Notes: a model not told the origin generated them from the letters alone. DNA of 64,000 nucleotides from Pseudomonas nunensis (GCF_024296925.1 NZ_CP101125.1:3598501-3662500); one strand, 5' to 3'. Counted from the stretch's first letter, positions 50,889-59,907 are shown. Program-made: numbers and translations.

Positions 50889-51704
50889 ATGGATCTTCAA
50901 CACCGCAACAACGTGAAAGTGCTGGGTGAAGGTCCGTCGACACTGGTCTTTTCCCACGGCTTCGGTTGCGACCAGACCATGTGGCGTTATCTCGTCGACC
51001 ACTTCACCGGTCGTTTCAAGGTCGTGCTGTATGACCTGGTCGGTGCGGGCCAGTCGGACCTCGATGCGTATGATCGGGAAAAATACAACTCGCTGGCCGG
51101 GTACGCCCGGGACCTGAACGAGATCATCGATCAATACGCCAGCGGCCCGGTGATTGTCGTCGGCCACTCCGTCAGCGGCATGATCGGCGCCCTGGCTGAT
51201 CGACTGTCCCCCGGCAAAATCGCCGCGCATGTGATGATCGGCCCTTCGCCCTGCTACATCGATGTCGACGACTACGTCGGCGGTTTCAAACTCGAGGACA
51301 TCCATTCGCTGCTCGATACCCTCGACAGCAATTACCTCGGCTGGTCCAGCACCATGGCCCCGGTCATCATGGGCGCACCCGGGCAACCGGCGCTGGGCGA
51401 AGAGCTGACCAACAGTTTCTGCCGCACCGAACCCGAGATCGCCAAGCAATTTGCGCGGGTGACGTTCCTGTCCGACAACCGCCAGGACATTGCCGGGCTG
51501 ACCACCCCGACCCTGATCCTGCAATCCACCGACGACCTGATCGCCCCAGTCGCCGTCGGTGAATACCTGCACGCCGTCCTGCCCAACAGCACGCTCAGCC
51601 TGGTGGCCAACGTCGGCCATTGCCCGCACATGAGCGCGCCGAGTGCCTGTTCCGAAGCGATGGACCAGTTCCTGTCGCCGTGGATGGGCGCCAATGTCGA
51701 CTGA
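50889..51704 (+). CDS. RsbQ-family alpha/beta hydrolase (KAI2/D14-like)
   Basis: A 271-residue hydrolase very close to Bacillus RsbQ: FSHGFGCDQTMWRYLVDHF, LYDLVGAGQSDLDAYDREKYNSLAGYARDL, GHSVSGMIG (Ser nucleophile), IGPSPCYIDVDDYVGGF, QSTDDLIAPVAVGEYLH (Asp) and VGHCPHMS (His). RsbQ is the bacterial relative of the plant KAI2/D14 receptors. Here it overlaps a PAS sensor kinase, parallel to RsbQ-RsbP, where the hydrolase helps a PAS protein respond to a small ligand. ATG 50889 is chosen since RsbQ-like proteins begin near here; no strong ribosome site was seen. Confidence 0.88.
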   Translation: MDLQHRNNVKVLGEGPSTLVFSHGFGCDQTMWRYLVDHFTGRFKVVLYDLVGAGQSDLDAYDREKYNSLAGYARDLNEIIDQYASGPVIVVGHSVSGMIGALADRLSPGKIAAHVMIGPSPCYIDVDDYVGGFKLEDIHSLLDTLDSNYLGWSSTMAPVIMGAPGQPALGEELTNSFCRTEPEIAKQFARVTFLSDNRQDIAGLTTPTLILQSTDDLIAPVAVGEYLHAVLPNSTLSLVANVGHCPHMSAPSACSEAMDQFLSPWMGANVD

Positions 51705-52875
51705 GCAACCGTCGCTGCCCGACGCGCAGGCACTGTTCGAACAAGCCCCCTGCGGATTGGTGGTGACGAAAGAAGATGGCACGATCCTGCGCAGCAATCA
51801 GACGTTCAGCCTCTGGATCGGCTTCGACGCCCAAGCGTTGATCGGTCGGCGTTTCCAGGATCTGCTGACCATGGGCGGACGGATTTTCCATCAAACCCAC
51901 TGGGCGCCGCTGATGCAGATGCAGGGCTCGGTGGCCGAGGTAAAACTCGATCTGATCCATCAGGAAAAACGCACCGTGACCATGCTGCTCAACGGTGTCC
52001 GCCGCGAACACGCTGGCGGTGCCTATTATGAACTGGCGCTGTTCGGCACCACCGATCGCGACAAGTACGAGCGCGAACTGCTCAACGCCCGGAAAATCGC
52101 CGAAGACCTGGTGCGTGAAAAAACTGCGGCTGAAACCGCCCTGCAACGTGCCCAGATCGAACTGAACGACGCCTACGAAAAATCCCTGCGCCGCGCCACG
52201 TTCGCCGAGCAAATGGTCGCCATCGTCAGCCACGACCTGAAAAACCCGCTGACCGCCATCAAGATGGCCTCCGAGATCCTCGCCCGAGCTGAGCGCACGC
52301 CCAAAGAAAGCAAAATGCTCGGCCACATCAGTCAGTCGGCGGACCGTGCGGAACGGATGATCGCCGACCTGCTGGACTTCGCCCTGGCCCGAGTCGGACG
52401 CGGCATTGCGATCTCACCTGACTGGCTGGATCTGCACCGGTTTATCAGCCATAGCATTGATGAACTGCGCGTCGCCTTCCCGCAAGCGACGCTGCTGCAT
52501 CAGTCCATCGGTTCGGGCAACGCGTACCTGGATGCTGACCGGGCGCAACAGATTATCGGCAACCTGGTCGCCAACAGCGTGGCTTATGGTGATTTGCAGC
52601 AGCCGATTACCGTGACGTCGGAATGGGTCGATGATCACGCCGTTATTGCGGTGCATAACCACGGAACGGTGATCCCGGACGCGTTGCTGGCGGTGCTGTT
52701 CGAACCCATGACCCGGGGCACGGAAACCGACAGTGACGTGCGTAGCGTCGGGCTTGGTTTGTTCATTGTCCGGGAAATCGCCAGGGCGCATGGCGGCGAT
52801 GTTTCGGTGGTTTCAAAAACCGGCATTGGCACGACATTCAGCGTGCGTTTTCCGGTAGTCGACACTCAGCATTGA
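51694..52875 (+). CDS. PAS-domain sensor histidine kinase partnered with RsbQ-like hydrolase
   Basis: A 393-residue cytoplasmic kinase. An N-terminal PAS domain (residues about 5-120, LFEQAPCGLVVTKEDGTILRSNQTFSLWIGFD) is followed by a coiled coil (KYERELLNARKIAEDLVREKTAAETALQRAQ), a HisKA domain with the phosphorylated His in AIVSHDLKNPLTAIKMA, and an HATPase_c domain (IIGNLVANSVAYG, GLGLFIVREIARAHGG). No transmembrane segment. Its start overlaps the hydrolase stop by 11 bases, so the pair is co-translated. No response regulator is next to it. Confidence 0.92.
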   Translation: MSTEQPSLPDAQALFEQAPCGLVVTKEDGTILRSNQTFSLWIGFDAQALIGRRFQDLLTMGGRIFHQTHWAPLMQMQGSVAEVKLDLIHQEKRTVTMLLNGVRREHAGGAYYELALFGTTDRDKYERELLNARKIAEDLVREKTAAETALQRAQIELNDAYEKSLRRATFAEQMVAIVSHDLKNPLTAIKMASEILARAERTPKESKMLGHISQSADRAERMIADLLDFALARVGRGIAISPDWLDLHRFISHSIDELRVAFPQATLLHQSIGSGNAYLDADRAQQIIGNLVANSVAYGDLQQPITVTSEWVDDHAVIAVHNHGTVIPDALLAVLFEPMTRGTETDSDVRSVGLGLFIVREIARAHGGDVSVVSKTGIGTTFSVRFPVVDTQH

Positions 52876-53029
52876 ACGCGCTCCCCGCCTGATCAAACTC
52901 GTCAACGCCATCAGTTCGAATCTGCAACCCCTCCTTGGCGTTGCTCCAGGACACCTGCGCCTTAAAGCACCGGGCGCGCCCTCAATCCATGTGCAACCAC
53001 CCCTCCTATCGCCCCAGCCAACGCTGCGA

Positions 53030-53059
53030 TTGACACTTATAGACTTAACTGTCTATTGT
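53030..53059 (+). promoter_or_regulatory. Promoter with overlapping palindrome for the binding-protein/D-aminoacylase operon
   Basis: TTGACA (53030-53035), an 18-base spacer and TATTGT (53054-53059) form a fair promoter. Within the spacer and -10, ATAGAC-TTAACT-GTCTAT (53039-53056) is a 6-6-6 inverted repeat, a likely operator. It is 143 bases before the GTG of the binding protein. Confidence 0.5.
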
Positions 53060-53201
53060 GGAAAAAAATAACAGAAAGCACGTTTTCATGGGCCACGCCA
53101 AGGTTGTCTTCAGTCGTCTATCTGCCCGTCCACCTCAATCAATCAACAAGGGGCCCGTCCGTCGATGGTCTGCGGCCTGCCCCGGAAACAGGAGAGACAC
53201 C

Positions 53202-53975
53202 GTGAACAAAGCACTATGGCTGGGACTCGCATTGGCAGCGTGCACCTTGGGTGCCCAAGCGGCGGACAAGCCGTTGCGGATCGGCATCGAAGCGGCTTAT
53301 CCGCCGTTCGCGTTCAAGACGCCTGACGGCAAAATTGGTGGCTTCGACTACGACATCGGCAATGCCCTGTGCGCAAAAATGCAGACCCAATGCGTGTGGG
53401 TCGAGCAGGAGTTCGATGGCCTGATCCCCTCCTTGAAAGTGCACAAAATCGATGCGGCGATTTCCTCGATGCTGATCACCGACGAACGCAAACGCTCGGT
53501 GACCTTCACCGACAAGTACTACGCGACCCCGGCCCGTCTGGTGATGAAAGAAGGCGCGCAAGTCGATGACAGTTTCAGTTCACTCAAGGGCAAGCGCATC
53601 GGCGTGCAGCGCGGCGCAACCCAGGATCGTTTCGCGACCGACAAGCTGCAACCGCTGGGAGTGGAAGTGGTTCGATACGGCTCGCAGTCGGAAATCTACC
53701 TGGACCTGGTGTCTGACCGCCTCGACGGCACCATCGCCAATGCCGCGCCGCTGGAAGAAGGCTTCTTGAAAACCCCGCGCGGCAAGGGTTTCGCTTTTGT
53801 CGGACCGGAGCTGCGCAGCAAGGAATACTTCGGTGAAGGCGCCGGTATTGCGGTGGCCAAGGACAACACCGAACTGGCCCAGCGTTTCAATGCGGCGATC
53901 CAGGCCCTGCGTGCCGACGGGACTTACTTGCAGGTCCAGCAGAAGTACTTTACCTACGACATTTACGGCAACTGA
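53202..53975 (+). CDS. ArgT/HisJ-like amino acid ABC binding protein
   Basis: A 257-residue periplasmic binding protein with signal [20 protein letters not shown] and core [69 protein letters not shown]; two cysteines 7 residues apart as in lysine/arginine/ornithine-binding proteins. It starts at GTG 53202 with GGAGAG upstream. No permease is adjacent. It probably imports or senses the amino acid product or substrate of the deacylase gene that follows by 25 bases. Confidence 0.9.
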   Translation: MNKALWLGLALAACTLGAQAADKPLRIGIEAAYPPFAFKTPDGKIGGFDYDIGNALCAKMQTQCVWVEQEFDGLIPSLKVHKIDAAISSMLITDERKRSVTFTDKYYATPARLVMKEGAQVDDSFSSLKGKRIGVQRGATQDRFATDKLQPLGVEVVRYGSQSEIYLDLVSDRLDGTIANAAPLEEGFLKTPRGKGFAFVGPELRSKEYFGEGAGIAVAKDNTELAQRFNAAIQALRADGTYLQVQQKYFTYDIYGN

Positions 53976-54000
53976 AACCTGCCGCGCGGGAGTCCCTTGC

Positions 54001-55434
54001 ATGACAGTCATTCAAACGCTGATCCGCAATGCCACCCTCATCGACGGCACGGGGGCCGCTCCATTTATCGGCGATCTCGCGGTGGTGGACGGGCGCATCC
54101 ATGCCATCGGCGATTTGTCCGGGCTGGAGGCGCTGAACGTGATTGACGCGGGTGGCAAGATCCTCAGCCCCGGCTTCATCGACGTGCACACTCACGATGA
54201 CCTGGCACTGCTCAACCAGCCGGCGATGCTGCCGAAAATCTGCCAGGGCGTGACCACGGTGATCGTCGGCAACTGCGGCATCAGCGCGGCCGGGGTGCGT
54301 CTGCGTGGTGAGCCACCGGACCCGATGAACCTGCTCGGTGGCGCCGCGGAGTTCAAATACCCGAGTTTTGCCGATTACGCGACGGCCATCGAAGCGGTCC
54401 GGCCGGCGGTGAATGTCGCGGCGCTGGTGGGGCACACCGCGTTACGCGCCAACCACATGCAACGCTTCGACCGCCCCGCCACTCCCCGCGAGCTGGAGGG
54501 CATGCGCGATGATTTGCAGGCGGCTCTGGATCAAGGTGCGCTGGGCCTGAGCACCGGGCTGGCCTACCGTAATGCGCTGCAAGCACCGACAGTGGAAATT
54601 GATTATCTGGCGGCGACTTTGCAGGCGGTCGGCGGGATTTACGTGAGCCACATCCGCTCCGAAGATGACGCGATTATCGAAGCCATTGACGAGGCCATCG
54701 ACATCGGTCGAGACGCCGGGGTGCCGGTGATCATCTCTCACCTCAAGTGCGCCGGGCGGCAGAACTGGGGGCGCAGCACGGCGATTCTGGGCCGGCTCGA
54801 CACGGCTCGGCAGCAGCATCCGGTGGGCTGTGATTGCTATCCCTATGCGGCGAGTTCGACCACGATTGACCCGGCCATCGTTGATGACGGTTTCAAGATC
54901 CAGATCACCTGGTCTACACCGCACCCGGAAATGGCCGGCAAAACCCTCGAGGAAATAGCCGGGATCTGGAACCTGCCCCAAGTTGAGGCCGCGCAACGGC
55001 TGGAACCGGGCGGTGCGATTTATCACGAGATGGAGGAGCGTGATGTGCAGCGCATCCTGGCGCATCCACAGACCATGATTGGCTCGGATGGTTTGCCGAA
55101 CGACCCGCGTCCGCACCCTCGGTTATGGGGCACTTTTCCTCGGGTGCTCGGCCATTACAGCCGCGATCAGGCGTTGTTTACGCTTGAAGAAGCCGTACGC
55201 AAGATGACCGGGCTGCCAGCCGAGCGTTTCGGGCTGCGCGATCGTGGTCAACTGTGCGTTGGGGCGCATGCCGACTTGGTGTTGTTCGACGCCGCCGCTA
55301 TCCGTGACTGCGCCACCTTCGACGAGCCGACGCTGCAACCCCAAGGCATCGACGCGGTGTGGGTCAACGGTGAACTGTCTTTTAGCCAGGGAAGCAGCAC
55401 CGAGGCGCGCAGCGGGCAGTTCATTCGCCGCTAG
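54001..55434 (+). CDS. N-acyl-D-amino-acid deacylase (D-aminoacylase)
   Basis: A 477-residue amidohydrolase of the D-aminoacylase family, removing the acyl group from N-acyl-D-amino acids. Metal motifs: HTHDD, Cys in VGNCGISAAGV, SHIRSEDD, SHLKCAG and GSDGLPNDPRPHPR, all as in Alcaligenes D-aminoacylase. AGGGVxQG-type regions are replaced by LCVGAHADLVLFDAAA near the end. It follows the binding-protein gene, suggesting uptake and use of D-amino acid derivatives. Confidence 0.92.
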   Translation: MTVIQTLIRNATLIDGTGAAPFIGDLAVVDGRIHAIGDLSGLEALNVIDAGGKILSPGFIDVHTHDDLALLNQPAMLPKICQGVTTVIVGNCGISAAGVRLRGEPPDPMNLLGGAAEFKYPSFADYATAIEAVRPAVNVAALVGHTALRANHMQRFDRPATPRELEGMRDDLQAALDQGALGLSTGLAYRNALQAPTVEIDYLAATLQAVGGIYVSHIRSEDDAIIEAIDEAIDIGRDAGVPVIISHLKCAGRQNWGRSTAILGRLDTARQQHPVGCDCYPYAASSTTIDPAIVDDGFKIQITWSTPHPEMAGKTLEEIAGIWNLPQVEAAQRLEPGGAIYHEMEERDVQRILAHPQTMIGSDGLPNDPRPHPRLWGTFPRVLGHYSRDQALFTLEEAVRKMTGLPAERFGLRDRGQLCVGAHADLVLFDAAAIRDCATFDEPTLQPQGIDAVWVNGELSFSQGSSTEARSGQFIRR

Positions 55435-55482
55435 GGCGTAGCGGCCGCGCGCAATGCACGGCCGCCAGATCAGTCCGCAGAC

Positions 55483-55863
55483 TCAGCCCTTCGCCGCCAT
55501 CGCGGTGACTTCCACACGCATGCCTTCCACCGCCAACGCGGCCACGCCCACTGCGGCGCGTACTGGCCACGGCTTGGCGAAGAAGCGCTGGTAAACCTCG
55601 TTGAACGCGGCGCGATCGGCCATGTCGGTGAGGTAGATGGTCAGGTGCAAGACCCGATCCATGGAACTGCCGGCGCCTTCCAGCGCGACTTTCAGCGCCT
55701 GCAAGGTGCACTCACTCTGCTCGACAATCCCGCCCAGCTCCAGGCTGCCATCGGCACGCGTGGGGATCTGCGTGGAAACCAGCAGGCCACCGAAACCGGC
55801 GACGTCGGAGGAAATGGAGTCCGCATCTGGGTCGGGGATGAAGGTGATGTCTTGGTTTGCCAT
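55483..55863 (-). CDS. RidA/YjgF-family protein
   Basis: A 126-residue RidA-family member (enamine/imine deaminase fold). It has the GGLLVSTQIPTRADG beta-strand region, VLHLTIYLTDMADRAAFNEVYQRFF and a terminal EVTAMA strand. The conserved catalytic Arg of true RidA, expected in PVRAAVGV, is present (R in PWPVRAAVG). It faces the deacylase gene tail to tail, so co-expression is uncertain; handling imines from D-amino acid oxidation is a plausible but unproved link. Confidence 0.87.
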   Translation of the reverse strand: MANQDITFIPDPDADSISSDVAGFGGLLVSTQIPTRADGSLELGGIVEQSECTLQALKVALEGAGSSMDRVLHLTIYLTDMADRAAFNEVYQRFFAKPWPVRAAVGVAALAVEGMRVEVTAMAAKG

Positions 55864-56017
55864 TGAGGATCTCTTGAAGATGTATCGGGCGATGAGTTTA
55901 CAGCCCCATCGCCAGACTGTTCGAGCGATGCCTTCGAAATACCGCGCGAAGCCACTCGTCGGCTAGCCCCTAAATTCCCTGTTGACATGTCTCTGCATCT
56001 GGAGGAATATTATTCCA

Positions 56018-56042
56018 TCGGATGCGATATAAGCGTATACGA
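56018..56042. promoter_or_regulatory. OhrR-type operator candidate before first ohr
   Basis: TCGGATGCGA (56018-56027) and GCGTATACGA (56033-56042) resemble the TCGCATGCGA motif that is perfect at the second ohr gene. The first ohr gene starts 42 bases later. Confidence 0.5.
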
Positions 56043-56083
56043 TAACAAACCCAAACCTAATGCAATTTTTGAGGATTCATCCC

Positions 56084-56536
56084 ATGAGCAAGATCGAAAA
56101 AGTCCTGGCCAGCGGCAAAACCCACACCACCCTGAGCAGCGCTGGCACCACTTCCCGTGGCCATAACGGCAGCGTCGATATCCAGCTCTCTTCGCCTGGC
56201 AGCACCCAACCGGCCCACGTGTTCACCGCCATCCAGCCACATCCGACCGCCGAGCAACTGTTCTCCGGCGCCTGGTCTGCCTGCTTCATCGCCGCTGTCG
56301 GCCTCGCCGCCAAGCAATTGAACGTTGAGCTGCCAGCCGATCACGCAGTCGACATCGAAGTCGATCTGGGCCAGACCGGTCAGGCTTACTTTCTTCAGGC
56401 TCGCTTGACCCTGCGCGTTCCAGGTCTGTCGGAAGACACCGCCAACGCACTGGTACACGCCGCCGACAGCATCTGCCCGTACTCGAAAGCGATCAAAGGC
56501 AACATCGACGTGGCCCTGAACGTTCTCACGGCGTAA
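56084..56536 (+). CDS. ohr: Organic hydroperoxide resistance protein (Ohr), copy 1
   Basis: A 150-residue Ohr/OsmC peroxidase reducing organic hydroperoxides with lipoyl-dithiol. Two catalytic cysteines are present (GAWSACFIAAV and DSICPYSKAI). ATG 56084 has GAGGATT upstream. It is a tandem duplicate of 56640-57092; both have the DLGQTGQAYFLQARLTLRVPGLSEDTANAL block. Confidence 0.92.
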   Translation: MSKIEKVLASGKTHTTLSSAGTTSRGHNGSVDIQLSSPGSTQPAHVFTAIQPHPTAEQLFSGAWSACFIAAVGLAAKQLNVELPADHAVDIEVDLGQTGQAYFLQARLTLRVPGLSEDTANALVHAADSICPYSKAIKGNIDVALNVLTA

Positions 56537-56584
56537 CGCCCTGAGCAGAATTGATAACACCTCACCTTCTAAAAGCAACATATA

Positions 56585-56611
56585 TATCGCATGCGATACA
56601 CTCGCATGCGA
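56585..56611. promoter_or_regulatory. Two palindromes before second ohr
   Basis: TATCGCATGCGATA (56585-56598) is a perfect 14-bp palindrome and TCGCATGCGA (56602-56611) a perfect 10-bp one, centres about 15 bases apart. They lie 29-55 bases before the second ohr start and match the sites before the other two ohr-cluster genes. Confidence 0.65.
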
Positions 56612-56639
56612 ACATCGCTAAAAACATTGAGAATCCATC

Positions 56640-57092
56640 ATGAGCAAGATTGAAAAAGTATTGGCCACCGGCAAAACCCACACCACGATCAGCAGCACTG
56701 GCACCACCTCCCGTGGGCATAACGGCAGCGTAGATATCCAGCTCTCGTCGCCCGGCAATGCGAAGCCAGCTCACGTGTTCGCGGGCACCCAACCACACCC
56801 GGCCGCCGAGCAACTGTTCGCCGGCGCGTGGTCGGCCTGCTACACCGCTGCTGTTGGTTTGGTGGCCGGTGAGATGAACGTAGTGTTGCCGTCGGATTTC
56901 TCCGTGGATATCGAAGTCGACTTGGGCCAGACCGGTCCGGCCTATTTCCTCCAGGCGCGTCTGACGTTGCGGGTACCAGGCCTGGCGCATGATGTGGCGA
57001 CGACCCTCGCGCACACTGCCGACCAGATCTGCCCGTACTCGAAAGCAACGCGAGGCAATATCGACGTGGCTCTGAACGTTCTCACGGCGTAA
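56640..57092 (+). CDS. ohr: Organic hydroperoxide resistance protein (Ohr), copy 2
   Basis: The second tandem Ohr copy, 150 residues, with the same two catalytic cysteines (AWSACYTAAVG and DQICPYSKATRG). Each copy has its own promoter region with similar palindromes, so they are not simply one operon. The copies differ mainly in the middle (e.g. KQLNVELPAD against GEMNVVLPSD), suggesting an established duplication rather than a recent one. Confidence 0.92.
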   Translation: MSKIEKVLATGKTHTTISSTGTTSRGHNGSVDIQLSSPGNAKPAHVFAGTQPHPAAEQLFAGAWSACYTAAVGLVAGEMNVVLPSDFSVDIEVDLGQTGPAYFLQARLTLRVPGLAHDVATTLAHTADQICPYSKATRGNIDVALNVLTA

Positions 57093-57183
57093 CACCCCGT
57101 GTGGCCGGTTCGGCGCTGCCCTGCGCGTCGAACCGACCGCCCACCATCGAAGGCCGCGCTAATTTTGAGCATTTCCGACACCA

Positions 57184-57193
57184 TCGCACACGA
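57184..57193. promoter_or_regulatory. OhrR-type half-diverged operator before ohrR
   Basis: TCGCACACGA matches the TCGCATGCGA motif at eight of ten positions, 49 bases before the MarR-type gene. This would allow autoregulation. Confidence 0.4.
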
Positions 57194-57241
57194 TGTATAT
57201 TTCACGCATTCAAGCCATAAAACTGGCCAAAGAGGATGCCC

Positions 57242-57700
57242 ATGGAACCCACCGACAAATTCAATCCCGCCGACCTGAAGCTCTCCGACTTCCTGTGTTT
57301 CGCGGTCTATTCCACCAACCTGGCCTTCGGCAAAGCCTACAAACCGGTGCTCGAACGGGTCGGGCTGACCTACACGCAATACATCACCATTGTTGCGCTG
57401 TGGGAGGCAGATAATCAGACCGTGGGCAGCCTCGGTGAAAAGCTGTTTCTGGAATCGAACACCCTCACCCCCATCCTGAAAAAACTCGAAGCCATGGGCT
57501 ATGTCCAGCGCCAACGCGATCCCGAAGACGAGCGCCAGGTGCGGATCAACCTGACCCAGGCCGGTCGTGATCTACGCAAGGACCAACCGCAATTGGGCGC
57601 CGATACCACGGGCCTGACCCAGGACGAGTTCACCCAACTGCAGAAAGCCATCGTGCGGTTGCGTAGCAATGTCATCAAGTCGACGAAAGACGGGGAATGA
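57242..57700 (+). CDS. ohrR: OhrR-type MarR-family regulator
   Basis: A 152-residue MarR regulator. The N-terminal SDFLCFAVYSTNLAFGKAYKPVL contains the Cys in the LCFA position that senses organic peroxides in OhrR. The winged HTH follows: GEKLFLESNTLTPILKKLEAMGYVQRQRDPEDERQVRINLT. ATG 57242 is preferred because GAGG stands seven bases before it; an ATG at 57236 is too close. It is next to the ohr copies and should repress them until oxidised. Overlaps the next gene as ATGA. Confidence 0.93.
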   Translation: MEPTDKFNPADLKLSDFLCFAVYSTNLAFGKAYKPVLERVGLTYTQYITIVALWEADNQTVGSLGEKLFLESNTLTPILKKLEAMGYVQRQRDPEDERQVRINLTQAGRDLRKDQPQLGADTTGLTQDEFTQLQKAIVRLRSNVIKSTKDGE

Positions 57701-58038
57701 ACGCACACCACCCTGCCCTGACCGCCCGCGAGGTCTGCCAGTTATTGCGCGACGCCGCCCTGGGCGTTCGTCCTTTGCAGCGCCTCTATCCACCCGGCAC
57801 GTCCGAGCAGATGAAGATCGATATCGAGGGCTGGCACCTGACCCTCGACCTTGACGGTCAACGCCTGCGTCACTGCCAAAGTTGTCAGAGCCCGGACGGC
57901 CGCGAGGGTGTTTTCGACAGTTGGCAACGCTACGGCACCGACCCGGTGAGTTTGCTCAGCACTTGGGAATTGGCGCAGATCGAGCGGCTGCTGAGCACCG
58001 AACCCGGTCAGGTGGATGACGCGTCCGACTCCAGGTGA
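57697..58038 (+). CDS. Small protein, possibly DUF7693-type, unknown function
   Basis: A 113-residue protein. It starts LTAREVCQLLRDAALG, has HCQSCQSPDGREG with a Cys-x2-Cys pair, and ends TDPVSLLSTWELAQIERLLS. Similar proteins are known from Pseudomonas without function; I recall the DUF7693 label but could not check. Its start overlaps the ohrR stop as ATGA, and its end overlaps the converging LysR gene by 31 bases. Role unknown. Confidence 0.65.
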   Translation: MNAHHPALTAREVCQLLRDAALGVRPLQRLYPPGTSEQMKIDIEGWHLTLDLDGQRLRHCQSCQSPDGREGVFDSWQRYGTDPVSLLSTWELAQIERLLSTEPGQVDDASDSR

Positions 58039-58907
58039 CGGATGATTTGCTCGACAAATCGGCTGACCGCCAGCGGCACCTGCCGACGACTCGGGTACAC
58101 GATGTTCAGGCCATTCTTGAAACGTCCGTTGTCCGGCAGTATCTGAATCAAGCGTCCGGTTTGCAGGCTCTCGCGCAAGAACGGCAGCGGTAGCAGGCAG
58201 ATACCGAGCCCCGCCAGCGCCGCCTTCAATTGTGCTTGCGCGGCGTTGGCGCAAAAACGCCCCGAGACTTCGACACTGACGGTGCCCTGTGGCCCGTCGA
58301 GGTTCCACACGGTACTCGCGGCGGGCCTCACCGGGCGAATGCATTCGTGGGTCGACAGTTCTTCTACCGTCTGCGGGATGCCATGGGTTTGCAGGTAATC
58401 CGGGCTGGCCGCCAACACCTGAAACACTGTGTTGATCCTGCGTGCCACCAGACTCGAATCCGGTAAATCACCGCCTCTGAACGCGACGTCGATGCCCTTG
58501 TCGATCAAATCGTCCCGGCCATCGCTGAGGAGAAAATCCAGCTGCACGCCGGGGTACTGCTGGAGAAATTCGGCGATCCGCTCCATCGGGTACACGTCGA
58601 AAAAATCCGCCGGTGCGGCTACCCGCACCGCGCCGCTCGGTTCCTGGCTGTCCCCGGCCAAATGACGCGCCGCGTCGATCAACTCATTGACCTGGGCCGC
58701 GCTGCGATCGTGCAAGGAACGGCCCGCGTCGGTCAGCACCAGTTTGCGCGTGGAGCGCTGCAACAACCGCACCCCCAAATGCTGTTCCAATTGGCCCACG
58801 CGCCGACTCAAGGTATTGGCCGGCATTCCCAGCCGTCGCGCCGCCCCGGCAAAACTGCCGGCCTGCACCACCTGGACAAACATCGCCACTTCATTCAGAT
58901 CCAGCAC
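58008..58907 (-). CDS. LysR-family regulator, likely of the pirin gene
   Basis: A 299-residue LysR regulator of the CbbR/TrpI-independent DhcR-like type: LDLNEVAMFVQVVQAGSFAGAARRLGMPANTLSRRVGQLEQHL. I used the GTG at 58907 (GGAAG eight bases before) giving a normal LysR length; an ATG at 58946 adds 13 residues. Divergent from the pirin gene across 101 bases, the usual setup for LysR/pirin pairs. Confidence 0.87.
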   Translation of the reverse strand: MLDLNEVAMFVQVVQAGSFAGAARRLGMPANTLSRRVGQLEQHLGVRLLQRSTRKLVLTDAGRSLHDRSAAQVNELIDAARHLAGDSQEPSGAVRVAAPADFFDVYPMERIAEFLQQYPGVQLDFLLSDGRDDLIDKGIDVAFRGGDLPDSSLVARRINTVFQVLAASPDYLQTHGIPQTVEELSTHECIRPVRPAASTVWNLDGPQGTVSVEVSGRFCANAAQAQLKAALAGLGICLLPLPFLRESLQTGRLIQILPDNGRFKNGLNIVYPSRRQVPLAVSRFVEQIIRHLESDASST

Positions 58908-59008
58908 GGCATTACTTCCAAAAATGGACGGGTTCAAGCCAATCATAGCGACTTATCAACGTATTACACGCTGGATACCCTTGGCTTCTCTTTTTCGAAG
59001 TCCGAGAC

Positions 59009-59902
59009 ATGAAGATGAATTCGCTCAGCGCTCGCCTGCCCGATAACACCCGTCGCATCAGCCACAGCACTCGCGGTCATGGCCACGGCCCAATCGTGCG
59101 ACTCATGAGCCCTTCAGACTTCGGGCAGTTGCTCAAGCCGTTCGTGTTCCTGGACCTGTTCGAAACCGATCTGCGGTTGTTTGGCAGCATGCCGCTGCAT
59201 CCTCATTCCGGGATCGCCACCATTACCGTTATCACCGAAGGCAACTTGCGATTCGACGACCCGGATTCCGGCACCGGTCTGATCGGCTACGGCGGCGTCG
59301 AATGGATGCGCGCTGGCGCGGGTGTGTGGCACGGCAAGGAGTTGTCGGCCGGCACCTCGTCGCGGGTTCAGGGATTTCAATTGTGGATCGCACTGCCCGC
59401 CGCACTTGAACTAGCGCCCGTCGACAGCCAATACCTGGAGGCCGATGCGATGCCTCACGCAGGTCCGGCCCGGGTCATTCTCGGCGAGTATCAAGATGTG
59501 CGCAGCCCGGTGCGCGCGCCTTCGGGGATCACCTATCTATTGGTGACCCTGGCTGCCGGCCAGCGCTGGGAATACCAGCCACCCGCAGGCCATGAGGTGC
59601 TGTGGTTGAGCGTCAGCCGTGGCACGCTGCACTCGCCGGAGCCAATCCTGGAGGGCGAACTGGTGGCTTTCGAGCCTGGCAACGGTGCGTTGACGCTTGA
59701 GGCGGGCGATCAGGGTGACGCGGTGTTCGTGCTCGGTTCGGCGGTGCCTCATCCTCATGAGCTGAAAATGGGCAGCTATTCCGTGCACACCAGCGTGCAA
59801 GCGTTGAACACCGGGGAAGCCAATATCCAGCGGTTGGGCGAAAGGCTCAGGGCGCAATCATCACCGGAGCCTGGAACACGTTCGACCCCAATCTACAAAT
59901 AA
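59009..59902 (+). CDS. Pirin-family bicupin protein
   Basis: A 297-residue pirin with the N-terminal cupin metal motif: LHPHSGIATITVI and HGKELSAG provide the His/Glu ligands. Pirins are iron-binding, some with quercetinase activity; many Pseudomonas ones are induced by stress or quinones. Divergent LysR regulator upstream. Downstream lies a REP pair. Confidence 0.92.
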   Translation: MKMNSLSARLPDNTRRISHSTRGHGHGPIVRLMSPSDFGQLLKPFVFLDLFETDLRLFGSMPLHPHSGIATITVITEGNLRFDDPDSGTGLIGYGGVEWMRAGAGVWHGKELSAGTSSRVQGFQLWIALPAALELAPVDSQYLEADAMPHAGPARVILGEYQDVRSPVRAPSGITYLLVTLAAGQRWEYQPPAGHEVLWLSVSRGTLHSPEPILEGELVAFEPGNGALTLEAGDQGDAVFVLGSAVPHPHELKMGSYSVHTSVQALNTGEANIQRLGERLRAQSSPEPGTRSTPIYK

Positions 59903-59907
59903 CCACC

